Shown piece after piece: positions 45,831 to 52,762 of a DNA stretch of 64,000 nucleotides. Under the pieces are notes generated by a model. It had not been told where the DNA came from and made no database searches. It saw nothing but the letters and a program-made list of their open reading frames with translations. The position numbers and the translations under genes are program-made. Each line of letters opens with the position of its first letter. Position 1 is the stretch's first letter. Source of the DNA: Lachnospiraceae bacterium. GTDB lineage: Bacteria; Bacillota; Clostridia; Lachnospirales; Lachnospiraceae. The stretch is taken from positions 429,633 through 493,632 of the forward strand of contig JAIEFE010000015.1 in assembly GCA_029067085.1 (NCBI GenBank). Reading direction: 5' to 3'.

Positions 45831-46766
45831 ATGGAAGCATATAATTTTAAAGAGATCATGAGCAAACCGGAACGGCTGGCTCCCGGACACAGAATGTGCG
45901 CCGGCTGCGGCGGCACCATCGCAGTTCGTGGGGTATTGCGTGCGCTACACGAAGGGGACAAGGCCGTCGTAGGCAATGCGACAGGATGCCTGGAAGTATC
46001 TTCTTTCATGTACCCGTACACTGCCTATGAGGACAGCTATATCCATAACGCCTTTGAGAATGCAGGCGCAACGCTTTCCGGCGTTGAGACCGCGTACCGG
46101 GTGTTGAAGAAACGTGGAAAGCTTAAAGAAGACTATAAATTCATTACGTTTGGCGGCGACGGCGGAACCTATGACATCGGTTTCCAATCCCTGTCCGGCG
46201 CTATGGAGCGCGGACATGACATGGTATATGTATGCTATGACAATGGCGCCTATATGAACACCGGAACCCAGCGCTCTTCCGCAACCCCTCAGTTCGCGGA
46301 TACCACCACCACGCCGGCCGGTAAAGTGTCCAACGGTAAGGTCCAGATCAGGAAGGATCTGGCGGCAATCATGGCGGAACACCACATCCCCTATGTGGGA
46401 CAGACCACTTTTACAGCGAACTTTAAAGATCTGCACACAAAAGCGGAAAAAGCCATTTATACACCGGGCGCCGCTTTCCTGAACGTCCTTGCTCCCTGTC
46501 CCAGAGGCTGGGGCTATGAGCCTTCAGATCTTATGGACATCTGCAAAGCGGCAGTTGATACCTGTTACTGGCCGCTCTATGAGGTGGTAGACGGAAAGTG
46601 GAGCATAACCTATGAGCCCAAGGAAAAGCTGCCCATTGAAGACTTCCTTCGCTCCCAGCGGCGCTTCCGCCACCTGTTCAAGCCCGGAAACGAAGAGCTG
46701 ATCGCAGAGTTTCAGCGGGAAGTAGACAGACGATGGGAAGAACTGCAGGTAAAATGTAGTAAATAA
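45831..46766 (+). CDS. porB: 2-oxoacid:ferredoxin oxidoreductase, beta (TPP) subunit
   Basis: 311 aa. GHRMCAGCGGTIAVRG with the cluster-binding CxxC, and the TPP/Mg motif GGDGGTYDIGFQSLSGAMERG...YDNGAYMNTGTQRS, are complete; a later Cys (LAPCPRGWG) supplies the third ligand. The start is ATG 45831 with GAGGAG upstream, not the TTG two codons earlier. Last gene of the operon, closed by the hairpin at 46772-46802. Confidence 0.92.
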   Translation: MEAYNFKEIMSKPERLAPGHRMCAGCGGTIAVRGVLRALHEGDKAVVGNATGCLEVSSFMYPYTAYEDSYIHNAFENAGATLSGVETAYRVLKKRGKLKEDYKFITFGGDGGTYDIGFQSLSGAMERGHDMVYVCYDNGAYMNTGTQRSSATPQFADTTTTPAGKVSNGKVQIRKDLAAIMAEHHIPYVGQTTFTANFKDLHTKAEKAIYTPGAAFLNVLAPCPRGWGYEPSDLMDICKAAVDTCYWPLYEVVDGKWSITYEPKEKLPIEDFLRSQRRFRHLFKPGNEELIAEFQREVDRRWEELQVKCSK

Positions 46767-46771
46767 AGGAA

Positions 46772-46802
46772 AAGCAGGGAATCCGGCAAAGATTCCCTGC
46801 TT
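46772..46802 (+). terminator. Terminator of the por operon
   Basis: Perfect 12-bp stem AAGCAGGGAATC / GATTCCCTGCTT with a seven-base loop, five bases past the porB stop. The downstream T-run is poor, but stem strength is high. Confidence 0.75.
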
Positions 46803-46835
46803 AATCGTTCTGTCGGTAGACAATTCGTATTCCGG

Positions 46836-47258
46836 TTACAGTTTCCTTTCTAAATCCCGGTATACGACAATTCCAACCACCCAATGAAGGATAAACAGCA
46901 AAAACGTTATTCCTGTTGCCCATGTACTTACTCTTAGAAGAGCAAGTATAAAAGATATACTGAGTAAAACAAACGCCATAATCTGATATGTGATATAGCC
47001 GGCCTTCATGCGCAAGTATTGTTTTCGCTCATCCACTTTGTCAATATGCGCTTCCCGCATCTTTGCTTCATACTCTGAATGACGCTTAGGATTCTGCCAA
47101 TATATAGTACGCAATAAATGCACCATCGAACTAGAAATCATTCCAAATCCCATTGCAAAAATCAGAGTCGAGTAATAATCAAATTTTGTAAGAAGACCTA
47201 CACCGACTAAAACAACGCCTATTATGATTGTAATGATATATGATTTTTTATCTTTCAT
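46836..47258 (-). CDS. Small membrane protein paired with an XRE regulator
   Basis: 140 aa, four hydrophobic segments (about 7-25, 30-48, 87-106, 112-130) around a charged central loop (RKQYLRMKAGYITYQIMAF). The chosen start has GAGGAGG upstream and lies within the last codons of the XRE gene (11-bp overlap), so the two are translated together. Such XRE-DUF pairs are common in Firmicutes; the job of the membrane partner is unknown. A decayed paralog lies at 50792-50866. Confidence 0.75.
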   Translation of the reverse strand: MKDKKSYIITIIIGVVLVGVGLLTKFDYYSTLIFAMGFGMISSSMVHLLRTIYWQNPKRHSEYEAKMREAHIDKVDERKQYLRMKAGYITYQIMAFVLLSISFILALLRVSTWATGITFLLFILHWVVGIVVYRDLERKL

Positions 47259-47457
47259 TTTCTTCCTCCTCATAGATAAATATTTCCTCGATACTCATTT
47301 TAAAATATCTTGCGATCTTAAACGCCAGCTGAATGGATGGATTATATCGTCCATTCTCTAAAGAACCGATCGTTTGTCGTGATACTTCCAGAGCATTGGC
47401 TAAATCTTCCTGCTTAATTCCTCGCTGCTTTCTCAATTCTTCAAGCCGATTTTTCAT
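47248..47457 (-). CDS. Compact XRE family regulator
   Basis: 69 aa, a single HTH domain (LRKQRGIKQEDLANALEVSRQTIGSLENGRYNPS) with an acidic tail YEEEENER, the YozG/HipB-small type. It is the first gene of the pair with the membrane protein. The pair probably controls itself, judging from similar small XRE modules. Confidence 0.87.
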   Translation of the reverse strand: MKNRLEELRKQRGIKQEDLANALEVSRQTIGSLENGRYNPSIQLAFKIARYFKMSIEEIFIYEEEENER

Positions 47458-47566
47458 TATGCCTCCTCTTTACGGAAAGTTTGCTTTCCATTCTCATTAT
47501 AGCATGGTAAGGAAAAATGTCAAGTTTACTTTCCATTAAATTTATAGTATATGGCGTGATACTATG

Positions 47567-47597
47567 AAAAAAGACTTCCGAAAATTTTCGGAAGCCT
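47567..47597 (-). terminator. Terminator after the two-domain GNAT gene
   Basis: Hairpin with arms GGCTTCCGAAAA / TTTTCGGAAGTC on the minus strand, followed by six T. It lies 40 bp past the stop at 47637. Confidence 0.85.
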
Positions 47598-47636
47598 TAT
47601 ATTTACAGAATGAATTATTATTGGTAAGACTTGAAT

Positions 47637-48518
47637 TTACCGCTTCTCCCACCAAGTCCACTTCTCTGCGGGTTTGTAACCGATCGCTTTATAAAAGTCA
47701 TGCCATCCGCCTGTCATATGCGTTGCCCCCAATGCTTTTGTCCTTCGATACAATTCGGACAAAGCCGCTGCGGCAAGGCCTCTGCGCCGATATTCCGGAA
47801 TGGTGCAAAGCGGTTCCATATAAGCCAGTTTATTTTGGGGAGTCCACCACATTCCTGCATAACAGGCATACTCTTCTGCTTCATCGGCAATGATAACTGC
47901 CAGCTTCGTCGTTACATGTGGTGCCAGCGCATGTAAATAATTACTCTGCTCGTATTGGTGATCCCATACCCCCTCATTTGGCTCATGATCGAAGCCCTTC
48001 CAACAACACTTACCTATCTTTTCTATGTCATATTCGTCCGGATCCACAAAATGAAATCCCTCCGGCAAAGGATAATCCAATACATCATCAAACTCAAATT
48101 GCATATCCCAACTTTCTGATTTCTGATAATACCCTGCCCGTTTTGCAGCGTTCATCAATGCCTCCTGCCCTCCAAAAAGAATCAGTTGTATTTTTCCGCC
48201 CTTTATTGGCATATGAACATCGGCATATGCGATCATTTCTGATGCCAATTCCTCATATCCGGGCTTCAAGCTGAAATAAATATCTGTCACAGGCGATTCA
48301 TTAAAGCAGAACGCCACGATATCACCGTTATCCTCCCAAATGCGATTTTTATAAGAATATGTGATATCCATCCAATATGCAAATGAAGCATAGGCATGTT
48401 CAAAAAACGGTCCAGGCACACCGTTTCTCCAGTCACGTTCATAAATATCCAGCATAAACTGATAGATTTTTCCACAGTCCGCCAATACGCTGAATTGCCT
48501 TGTTGTTATATTTTTCAT
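47637..48518 (-). CDS. GNAT acetyltransferase, two-domain
   Basis: 293 aa. The N-terminal half (about 1-140) looks like a degenerate GNAT fold. The C-terminal half (about 150-293) holds the acetyl-CoA motif A in EPLCTIPEYRRRGLAAAALSEL, followed by FYKAIGYKP. The substrate is unknown. AGGAGAA precedes the ATG. A promoter TTGTGT-17-TACAAT lies about 40 bp upstream and a terminator at 48612-48646 beyond it. Confidence 0.8.
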   Translation of the reverse strand: MKNITTRQFSVLADCGKIYQFMLDIYERDWRNGVPGPFFEHAYASFAYWMDITYSYKNRIWEDNGDIVAFCFNESPVTDIYFSLKPGYEELASEMIAYADVHMPIKGGKIQLILFGGQEALMNAAKRAGYYQKSESWDMQFEFDDVLDYPLPEGFHFVDPDEYDIEKIGKCCWKGFDHEPNEGVWDHQYEQSNYLHALAPHVTTKLAVIIADEAEEYACYAGMWWTPQNKLAYMEPLCTIPEYRRRGLAAAALSELYRRTKALGATHMTGGWHDFYKAIGYKPAEKWTWWEKR

Positions 48519-48611
48519 TTTCTTATTCTCCTATCGTATGAATTTTAATATTATTGTAAAAAGGATAGAATTATCACACAAGTAGCGAGAACAGTTATAA
48601 CTAATATTGCG

Positions 48612-48646
48612 CCAAAAAAGACGCCTGCAGTTTATGCAAGCGTCTT
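48612..48646 (-). terminator. Intrinsic terminator upstream of the GNAT gene
   Basis: Minus-strand hairpin AAGACGCTTGCA / TGCAGGCGTCTT with one mismatch and T6, within the 553-bp gap 48519-49071. A TATAAT at 48671-48676 lies just before it, so it may end a very short RNA. The gap has no convincing protein gene; it also holds the repeat at 48835-48912. Confidence 0.7.
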
Positions 48647-48834
48647 AAAATCAATCATATATTATTTTTAATTATACCATATGCCTGCTATTCTGCATGA
48701 GAAAAGTGTTCCTATTAACCAATCCACAAACCTGAATTCTGATAAGATAAAATTTTTGGCATTTAATAACTGTTATATTTTATCTCCATAAAGTCCGAAA
48801 AACCTTGAAAATGCTAATTCTATAGCAAGTAAGC

Positions 48835-48912
48835 TTGCCCTTATGCTTTCCCTCGTGTTATATCCTTTTCCCTCGTGTTACGAATTCTCATAAGGGCAAA
48901 AATAAGGGAAAG
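48835..48912. repeat. Inverted repeat enclosing a tandem 14-bp repeat
   Basis: TTGCCCTTATG (48835-48845) and its perfect complement (48889-48899) enclose two copies of TTTCCCTCGTGTTA (48847-48860, 48867-48880; period 20). CTTTCCCT (48846-48853) can also pair with AGGGAAAG (48905-48912), giving alternative folds. Confidence 0.65.
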
Positions 48913-49033
48913 AAAACCCTATAACAAATTATAACTCAATATGAACAGGACATGAAGAATTGATCGAAATGCTTTCATAATATTTTATATTTTAGAGAAA
49001 AGACTATTTCTGATCCTAAATGTGTTTTAAAAT

Positions 49034-49065
49034 GGGGGCAACATACTCTTCGTATATGCTGCCCC
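49034..49065 (-). terminator. Terminator after the triple-GNAT gene
   Basis: Minus-strand hairpin with GGGGCA/TGCCCC outer arms and a mostly paired inner stem, followed by CATTTTAAAA, seven bases past the stop. Confidence 0.75.
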
Positions 49066-49071
49066 GCCGAT

Positions 49072-50553
49072 TTATTTAAAGAATATTTCTTTATGCAATG
49101 TATATCTAAGCAATTTGGTTTCATCTTCGTTTTGATACTCTGTTTCTCTTATTACAATATAACCAGCTTTCTTATAAAGTGACTGAGCAATTATATTGTC
49201 TGCTGTAGTATTTATGTAAATATGCTTGCGTTGAGTAGAAAAAGCGAACACCTCAACACACTTTAAAGCAAACATACCCACACCCAAATTTCTATATTTT
49301 TCGTGAACTACAAGCATGCTGATCCACAAACTATCCTTGCTTAACCCGTTTAACTTTAACCAAGCAATCGGAACTACACCTTTTCTTATTATATAGTTTA
49401 GTTCATCATCTGCAGCACTAAGTATTAGTACTTCTTTCATTTCTTTATAGAATTGATGGTATTCGTTAGCAGATATCCTCTTTAAATGTAGTGCCGAAAC
49501 ATTTGATGGATGAGTAAGCAAATCACAAATAAAGCACAAATGATTAATGTCATCTGCCAGAGAAATTATATTATAATTCATGGGAATATTCATTTTGAAC
49601 ATCACCAAGCCATCTACTTCAAAATCTTCAAAGGGTTCGGTTTTGATATGAACAAATCCCAAAGTTCTTTGTAAATTCAATGACGCTTCATTATGTGGCT
49701 CAACCACACATAACAGTATCTTGGCATTATGTTCTGATAAATGCTGCCATCCGGTACTGACAATTTCCGACGCAAAACCTTGACGCCTACATTCCGGTGC
49801 AATCCACAAATCAGTGTAAAACCATTTTGATGGTTCAGAACTACTTTGGATAAAATTCGCGTATCCAATAATTTCATCATTATTGCCATACATAATTGTG
49901 CTGAAAAAGTCAGAATGGTAATGTGCAGTAGATACTACATTTGTTAAACCTCTGATTACTTCGTCAGCCTTTTCGCCATGTCTCTTTGTAATAGAACTCA
50001 ATATAATATCATCAGGATATTTGATAATTTTTACCATTCTGTCCTTACCGTCAAATATTTGTCTTTCGTAGATTTCCTTGCCATTTTCAGGTGACTTTTC
50101 ACCTGTATTTACAAAGCCCAAAGACTCCCAAAAAGGGTCGCCTGTTACAGGATTTGAAGTAAGATACATTCGCTTTGCTCCATCTTGTCTAAATAGTTTT
50201 TCTAAGCGTAAATACATTTCTTTTCCGTAACCGTTACGGCGATACTCAGGCAAAACGAAAAATTCCATTATATATCCGTATCCGACCTTTGTATAACCTT
50301 TATGTTCGGGATGATCAATCTTGCCGTACAAAAAGCCAATCAGTTCTCTATTATCATAACAAAGCTCCAGATGGCGATCACTATCGCCCTGTATCTGTAT
50401 AATACTATCAATCCACTTTGCTATGAAATTGGTGGGTGTAGTTCGATCTTGGTATTTGTCGAGTTCTTTGGTGTACTGCCACATAAGTTGTTCAAAAACT
50501 ACACAGTTGTCTTTGTTTTCAGCGCATAGCTGAATAAATGTTAGTCTGTTCAT
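49072..50553 (-). CDS. Triple-domain GNAT acetyltransferase
   Basis: 493 aa made of three GNAT folds in a row: about 1-175 (acetyl-CoA motif VLPEYRRNGYGKEMYLRLEKLF, then FWESLGF), about 180-325 (IAPECRRQGFASEIVSTGWQHL, then LQRTLGF) and about 340-490 (VHEKYRNLGVGMFALKCVEVFA, then LYKKAGY). Each has a usable (R/Q)xxGxG/A phosphate loop. No fused aminoglycoside or other known domain is seen and the substrates are unknown. It is preceded by a leader-peptide attenuator (50579-50750). GAGG lies six bases before the ATG. Confidence 0.85.
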   Translation of the reverse strand: MNRLTFIQLCAENKDNCVVFEQLMWQYTKELDKYQDRTTPTNFIAKWIDSIIQIQGDSDRHLELCYDNRELIGFLYGKIDHPEHKGYTKVGYGYIMEFFVLPEYRRNGYGKEMYLRLEKLFRQDGAKRMYLTSNPVTGDPFWESLGFVNTGEKSPENGKEIYERQIFDGKDRMVKIIKYPDDIILSSITKRHGEKADEVIRGLTNVVSTAHYHSDFFSTIMYGNNDEIIGYANFIQSSSEPSKWFYTDLWIAPECRRQGFASEIVSTGWQHLSEHNAKILLCVVEPHNEASLNLQRTLGFVHIKTEPFEDFEVDGLVMFKMNIPMNYNIISLADDINHLCFICDLLTHPSNVSALHLKRISANEYHQFYKEMKEVLILSAADDELNYIIRKGVVPIAWLKLNGLSKDSLWISMLVVHEKYRNLGVGMFALKCVEVFAFSTQRKHIYINTTADNIIAQSLYKKAGYIVIRETEYQNEDETKLLRYTLHKEIFFK

Positions 50554-50578
50554 AGAATACCTCTTTCTAAAATAATAT

Positions 50579-50610
50579 AAAAAAATCGCTCCTGATAAAA
50601 TCAGAAGCGA
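50579..50610 (-). terminator. Attenuator terminator before the triple-GNAT gene
   Basis: Minus-strand hairpin TCGCT-t-CTGAT / ATCAG-g-AGCGA with a TTT loop and seven T after it, 25 bp upstream of the gene's ATG and downstream of its only visible promoter. The segment at 50592-50603 is also perfectly complementary (12 bp) to 50660-50671 in the leader ORF, an antiterminator pairing. Confidence 0.85.
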
Positions 50611-50635
50611 CGATTACATCCATTAGAAAGTATCT

Positions 50636-50686
50636 TTACAGCATGGACAAAACGGCATTTGATTTTATCAGTCTATAGATTGTCAT
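50636..50686 (-). CDS. 16-residue leader peptide
   Basis: MTIYRLIKSNAVLSML, with the very strong site AGGGAGGTGG six bases before its ATG. An inverted repeat TGGACAAAA (50686-50694 on the minus strand) / TTTTGTCCA (50644-50652) can fold the start region over the ORF. Position, size and the following terminator mark it as a regulatory leader ORF of the type found before antibiotic-resistance genes. I do not recognise the peptide sequence. Confidence 0.72.
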   Translation of the reverse strand: MTIYRLIKSNAVLSML

Positions 50687-50720
50687 TTTGTCCACCTCCC
50701 TTTCAATTTAAATTATATAT

Positions 50721-50750
50721 ATAATAGCATTTGTTCTATAATATTTGCAA
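50721..50750 (-). promoter_or_regulatory. Promoter of the leader-peptide/triple-GNAT unit
   Basis: Minus-strand TTGCAA (50745-50750), an 18-bp spacer and TATTAT (50721-50726), giving a start of transcription about 20-25 bases before the leader ribosome site. Confidence 0.7.
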
Positions 50751-50791
50751 GTATTTTTTCAGATGCCTTTGCAATACCCTCGATTGTAAAA

Positions 50792-50866
50792 AATAAATCA
50801 AAATATAAATTCCTTTCACCCATGTACTTACACTTATAAGGGTAAATATAAAAGATATACTGAGAA
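50792..50866 (-). pseudogene. Remnant of a paralog of the membrane protein at 46836-47258
   Basis: The stretch resembles 46890-46965 at the DNA level (the AAAGATATACTGAG core and the CATGTACTTAC block are identical). Its minus-strand translation LSISFIFTLISVSTWV parallels LSISFILALLRVSTWA of the intact gene. No start, no stop in register and no full frame remain. Confidence 0.7.
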
Positions 50867-50867
50867 A

Positions 50868-50893
50868 AGAGATACCTGTTGCCCGGCATCTCT
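50868..50893 (-). terminator. Terminator after the HNH gene
   Basis: Minus-strand hairpin AGAGATGCC / GGTATCTCT with a short loop followed by TTTTCTC, 36 bp past the HNH stop. Confidence 0.7.
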
Positions 50894-50928
50894 TTAAGAG
50901 GCTTACAAATAATACTCCTGATTAAGTG

Positions 50929-51873
50929 TCAAATATATTTCTCAAGATTTTCTTTGAGCGTAGTGAATTTGAAATCATAAGGATAAAACCCGTTTTGAGG
51001 AACAATGTCCTTCAGATCCTTTTCAGCACTCGTGTTTATCTTCACTACTTCATCAATCGCCAATGCGTCAATAAACCGTACCTGTTTTTCCAAAATGTCT
51101 TTTTTGACGTTTAAAGACATTTCGAAGCAATTATCATAGCATTCCACCCCACAGACAATCTGAATATCTTCAAACTCAGTTTTACTTTTGAAATAAACAC
51201 TGTAGGTATTTAACGTCACACAATCATTTAGAAGATTTTCTATATCATCTTTTGTTGGAACATATCCCGCTATAATAGTAAAAATATAGGACCGATATTG
51301 CTGCAGTCTATGCATATGAATCTGGGAATATCCTGTATCTTCAACGAAAATGCTTTCTGTTCCGAATAATTCAAGTAAAAATTTCTCATATCTTACAAGA
51401 AGTTGATCGGATTCATTGGAAGTCTCGACTTTAATTTTGACATACCCAATGAAAACATTACCACTATTAGATTTGCATTGTTTCCAGCAGTCAAGACCCT
51501 GCGCTGCATCCAAGAAATTTACGGTTTCATCCTCTTCATCCACTTGATCAGAATCCCTCAAAACGATCTCGTAGTGATTCTGCCGCTTTTGAATCTTAAA
51601 TTCTTTTGCATTGGCCTTGAAACAAGGGAATTTGTCTGCCTTTTCATCGTTAGTCAAAATGTGACAACAGATTAAGTTATGATCTGCTGTTTTGCCACCT
51701 CTTGATAACGGAAAAATATGATCAACATTCCAGCCAAAATTACTGTTCCTGTCATTGTAGGCTGCTTTTGCAATCTCACGCCCAGCAAAATCCAGTGCCT
51801 TCTGCTTTTTTCCAAACTGTTGTACCCACAATCGAAGAGCGGTTTCTTTGTTTAGATTCATAAAATTTTTCAT
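50929..51873 (-). CDS. HNH endonuclease-domain protein with novel C-terminal half
   Basis: 314 aa. The N-terminal 85 residues form an HNH nuclease: WNVDHIFPLSRGG (His and the DH pair), DHNLICCHILTNDEKADK (Asn-containing second part). The remaining 230 residues are not recognised and look like a mixed alpha/beta globular domain. It is not next to a methylase, integrase or toxin partner. The start may be ATG 51873 or four codons on. AT-rich like its neighbours. Possible roles are defence or mobile-element remnant; neither is shown. Confidence 0.75.
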   Translation of the reverse strand: MKNFMNLNKETALRLWVQQFGKKQKALDFAGREIAKAAYNDRNSNFGWNVDHIFPLSRGGKTADHNLICCHILTNDEKADKFPCFKANAKEFKIQKRQNHYEIVLRDSDQVDEEDETVNFLDAAQGLDCWKQCKSNSGNVFIGYVKIKVETSNESDQLLVRYEKFLLELFGTESIFVEDTGYSQIHMHRLQQYRSYIFTIIAGYVPTKDDIENLLNDCVTLNTYSVYFKSKTEFEDIQIVCGVECYDNCFEMSLNVKKDILEKQVRFIDALAIDEVVKINTSAEKDLKDIVPQNGFYPYDFKFTTLKENLEKYI

Positions 51874-52147
51874 GCCTCATACTTCCCTTTCTCATAAAGT
51901 GAGAAGTATAATTTGTATTTGACCTCCTTATAAAATCTGGCAAATACTCTGATCGGCACATAGGGCAACCTACTGCTGAAACCTCAAAGGGTAATCCTTA
52001 TAACAGCTTGACTAAGGATTTGCCAATCATCTTTTTGCGTTTGCAAAAAGGATTAAGATTTGCTTCCTCTAAGTATAATATATTTGTGGAGTTATGGCAA
52101 TAAAATACATTTTTTCAACATTTTATCAGAAGGTAAAGGAACACAAC
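51874..52147. other. AT-rich spacer with hairpins, no gene
   Basis: It contains an AATCCTTA/TAAGGATT stem (about 51991-52018), a CTTTTTGC/GCAAAAAG stem (about 52032-52051) and a TAGG/CCTA stem. An open frame on the minus strand starts with CPMCRSEY but lacks a ribosome site. I see no tRNA, riboswitch or recombination site I can name. Confidence 0.5.
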
Positions 52148-52173
52148 AAAAAGGGCTGCCGCAACAGCCCCTT
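52148..52173 (-). terminator. Terminator of the gltBD-glnA-ANTAR operon
   Basis: Minus-strand hairpin GGGGCTG / CAGCCCT with a TTGCGG loop and T5 after it, 28 bp past the ANTAR stop. Confidence 0.85.
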
Positions 52174-52200
52174 TGTAAATAATCCGGTTCCCACCTATTC

Positions 52201-52749
52201 TCAACTGTCATAGATCAGCATCAATATCATCTGCGCCGTCTCTACCATATTGGTACCGGAATCCATACTGCTCTTCTGGATATACCGGAACGCTTCCTGC
52301 TCCGTCATATGATTTCTTTCCATCAGTACCCACTTTGCGTTATTGATATAATTCTGTTCCTGTTCGGTCCGCTTTTTTGGCGGTTTTTTTCTTTTCTTCA
52401 GCCGCCTATCCAGCTGCGCCAACATCATTTCAACCGTACCGGCCAGATCGCCGGGCTTCACCGGATAGGTCAGCGACATGATGTCATTCGGACAGTTATC
52501 CAATTCGGAAGGGACAGTTAAAAGAAGCATTTCAAAATATTCCGGCAGATAGTTTGCCAACTGCGAATAATGCATATCCGGCAGACGGTAACTGCAGATC
52601 ACCAATCCACTGTCCATCTGATGTACATTGGAAAGTACCTTTGATGCCGTCGTACAGAGCGCTGCTGTCTCAAAGCCGTAACGCTCCAGCAAAATTCTGA
52701 TACGTTTTGCATCCTCAATTTTGGGAAAAGCGATGATAATACTGCTCAT
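52201..52749 (-). CDS. ANTAR-domain RNA-binding regulator
   Basis: 182 aa. The N-terminal receiver-like domain (about 1-110) lacks the phospho-acceptor: the usual Asp position reads Ser in LVICSYRLPDM, and the early acidic pair is also missing. A Lys/Arg-rich linker leads to the ANTAR domain (about 120-180, INNAKWVLMERNHMTEQEAFRYIQKSSMD...), which binds nascent RNA hairpins and prevents termination. Last gene after glnA (13 bp), so it is probably the nitrogen-control factor for this operon and the divergent one. Confidence 0.87.
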   Translation of the reverse strand: MSSIIIAFPKIEDAKRIRILLERYGFETAALCTTASKVLSNVHQMDSGLVICSYRLPDMHYSQLANYLPEYFEMLLLTVPSELDNCPNDIMSLTYPVKPGDLAGTVEMMLAQLDRRLKKRKKPPKKRTEQEQNYINNAKWVLMERNHMTEQEAFRYIQKSSMDSGTNMVETAQMILMLIYDS

Positions 52750-52762
52750 TCAGCCACCCGTC

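Noticed and set aside
51776-51961. 61-codon frame on the minus strand starting near CPMCRSEY
   Set aside because: No ribosome site, overlaps the HNH start in another frame, and a stop sits just upstream of the Cys motif.
51955-52000. GGCACATAGGGCAACC resembling part of a c-di-GMP-I riboswitch
   Set aside because: The second half of the aptamer (GGGACGCAAAGC and the tetraloop receptor region) is missing and the neighbouring genes do not fit.
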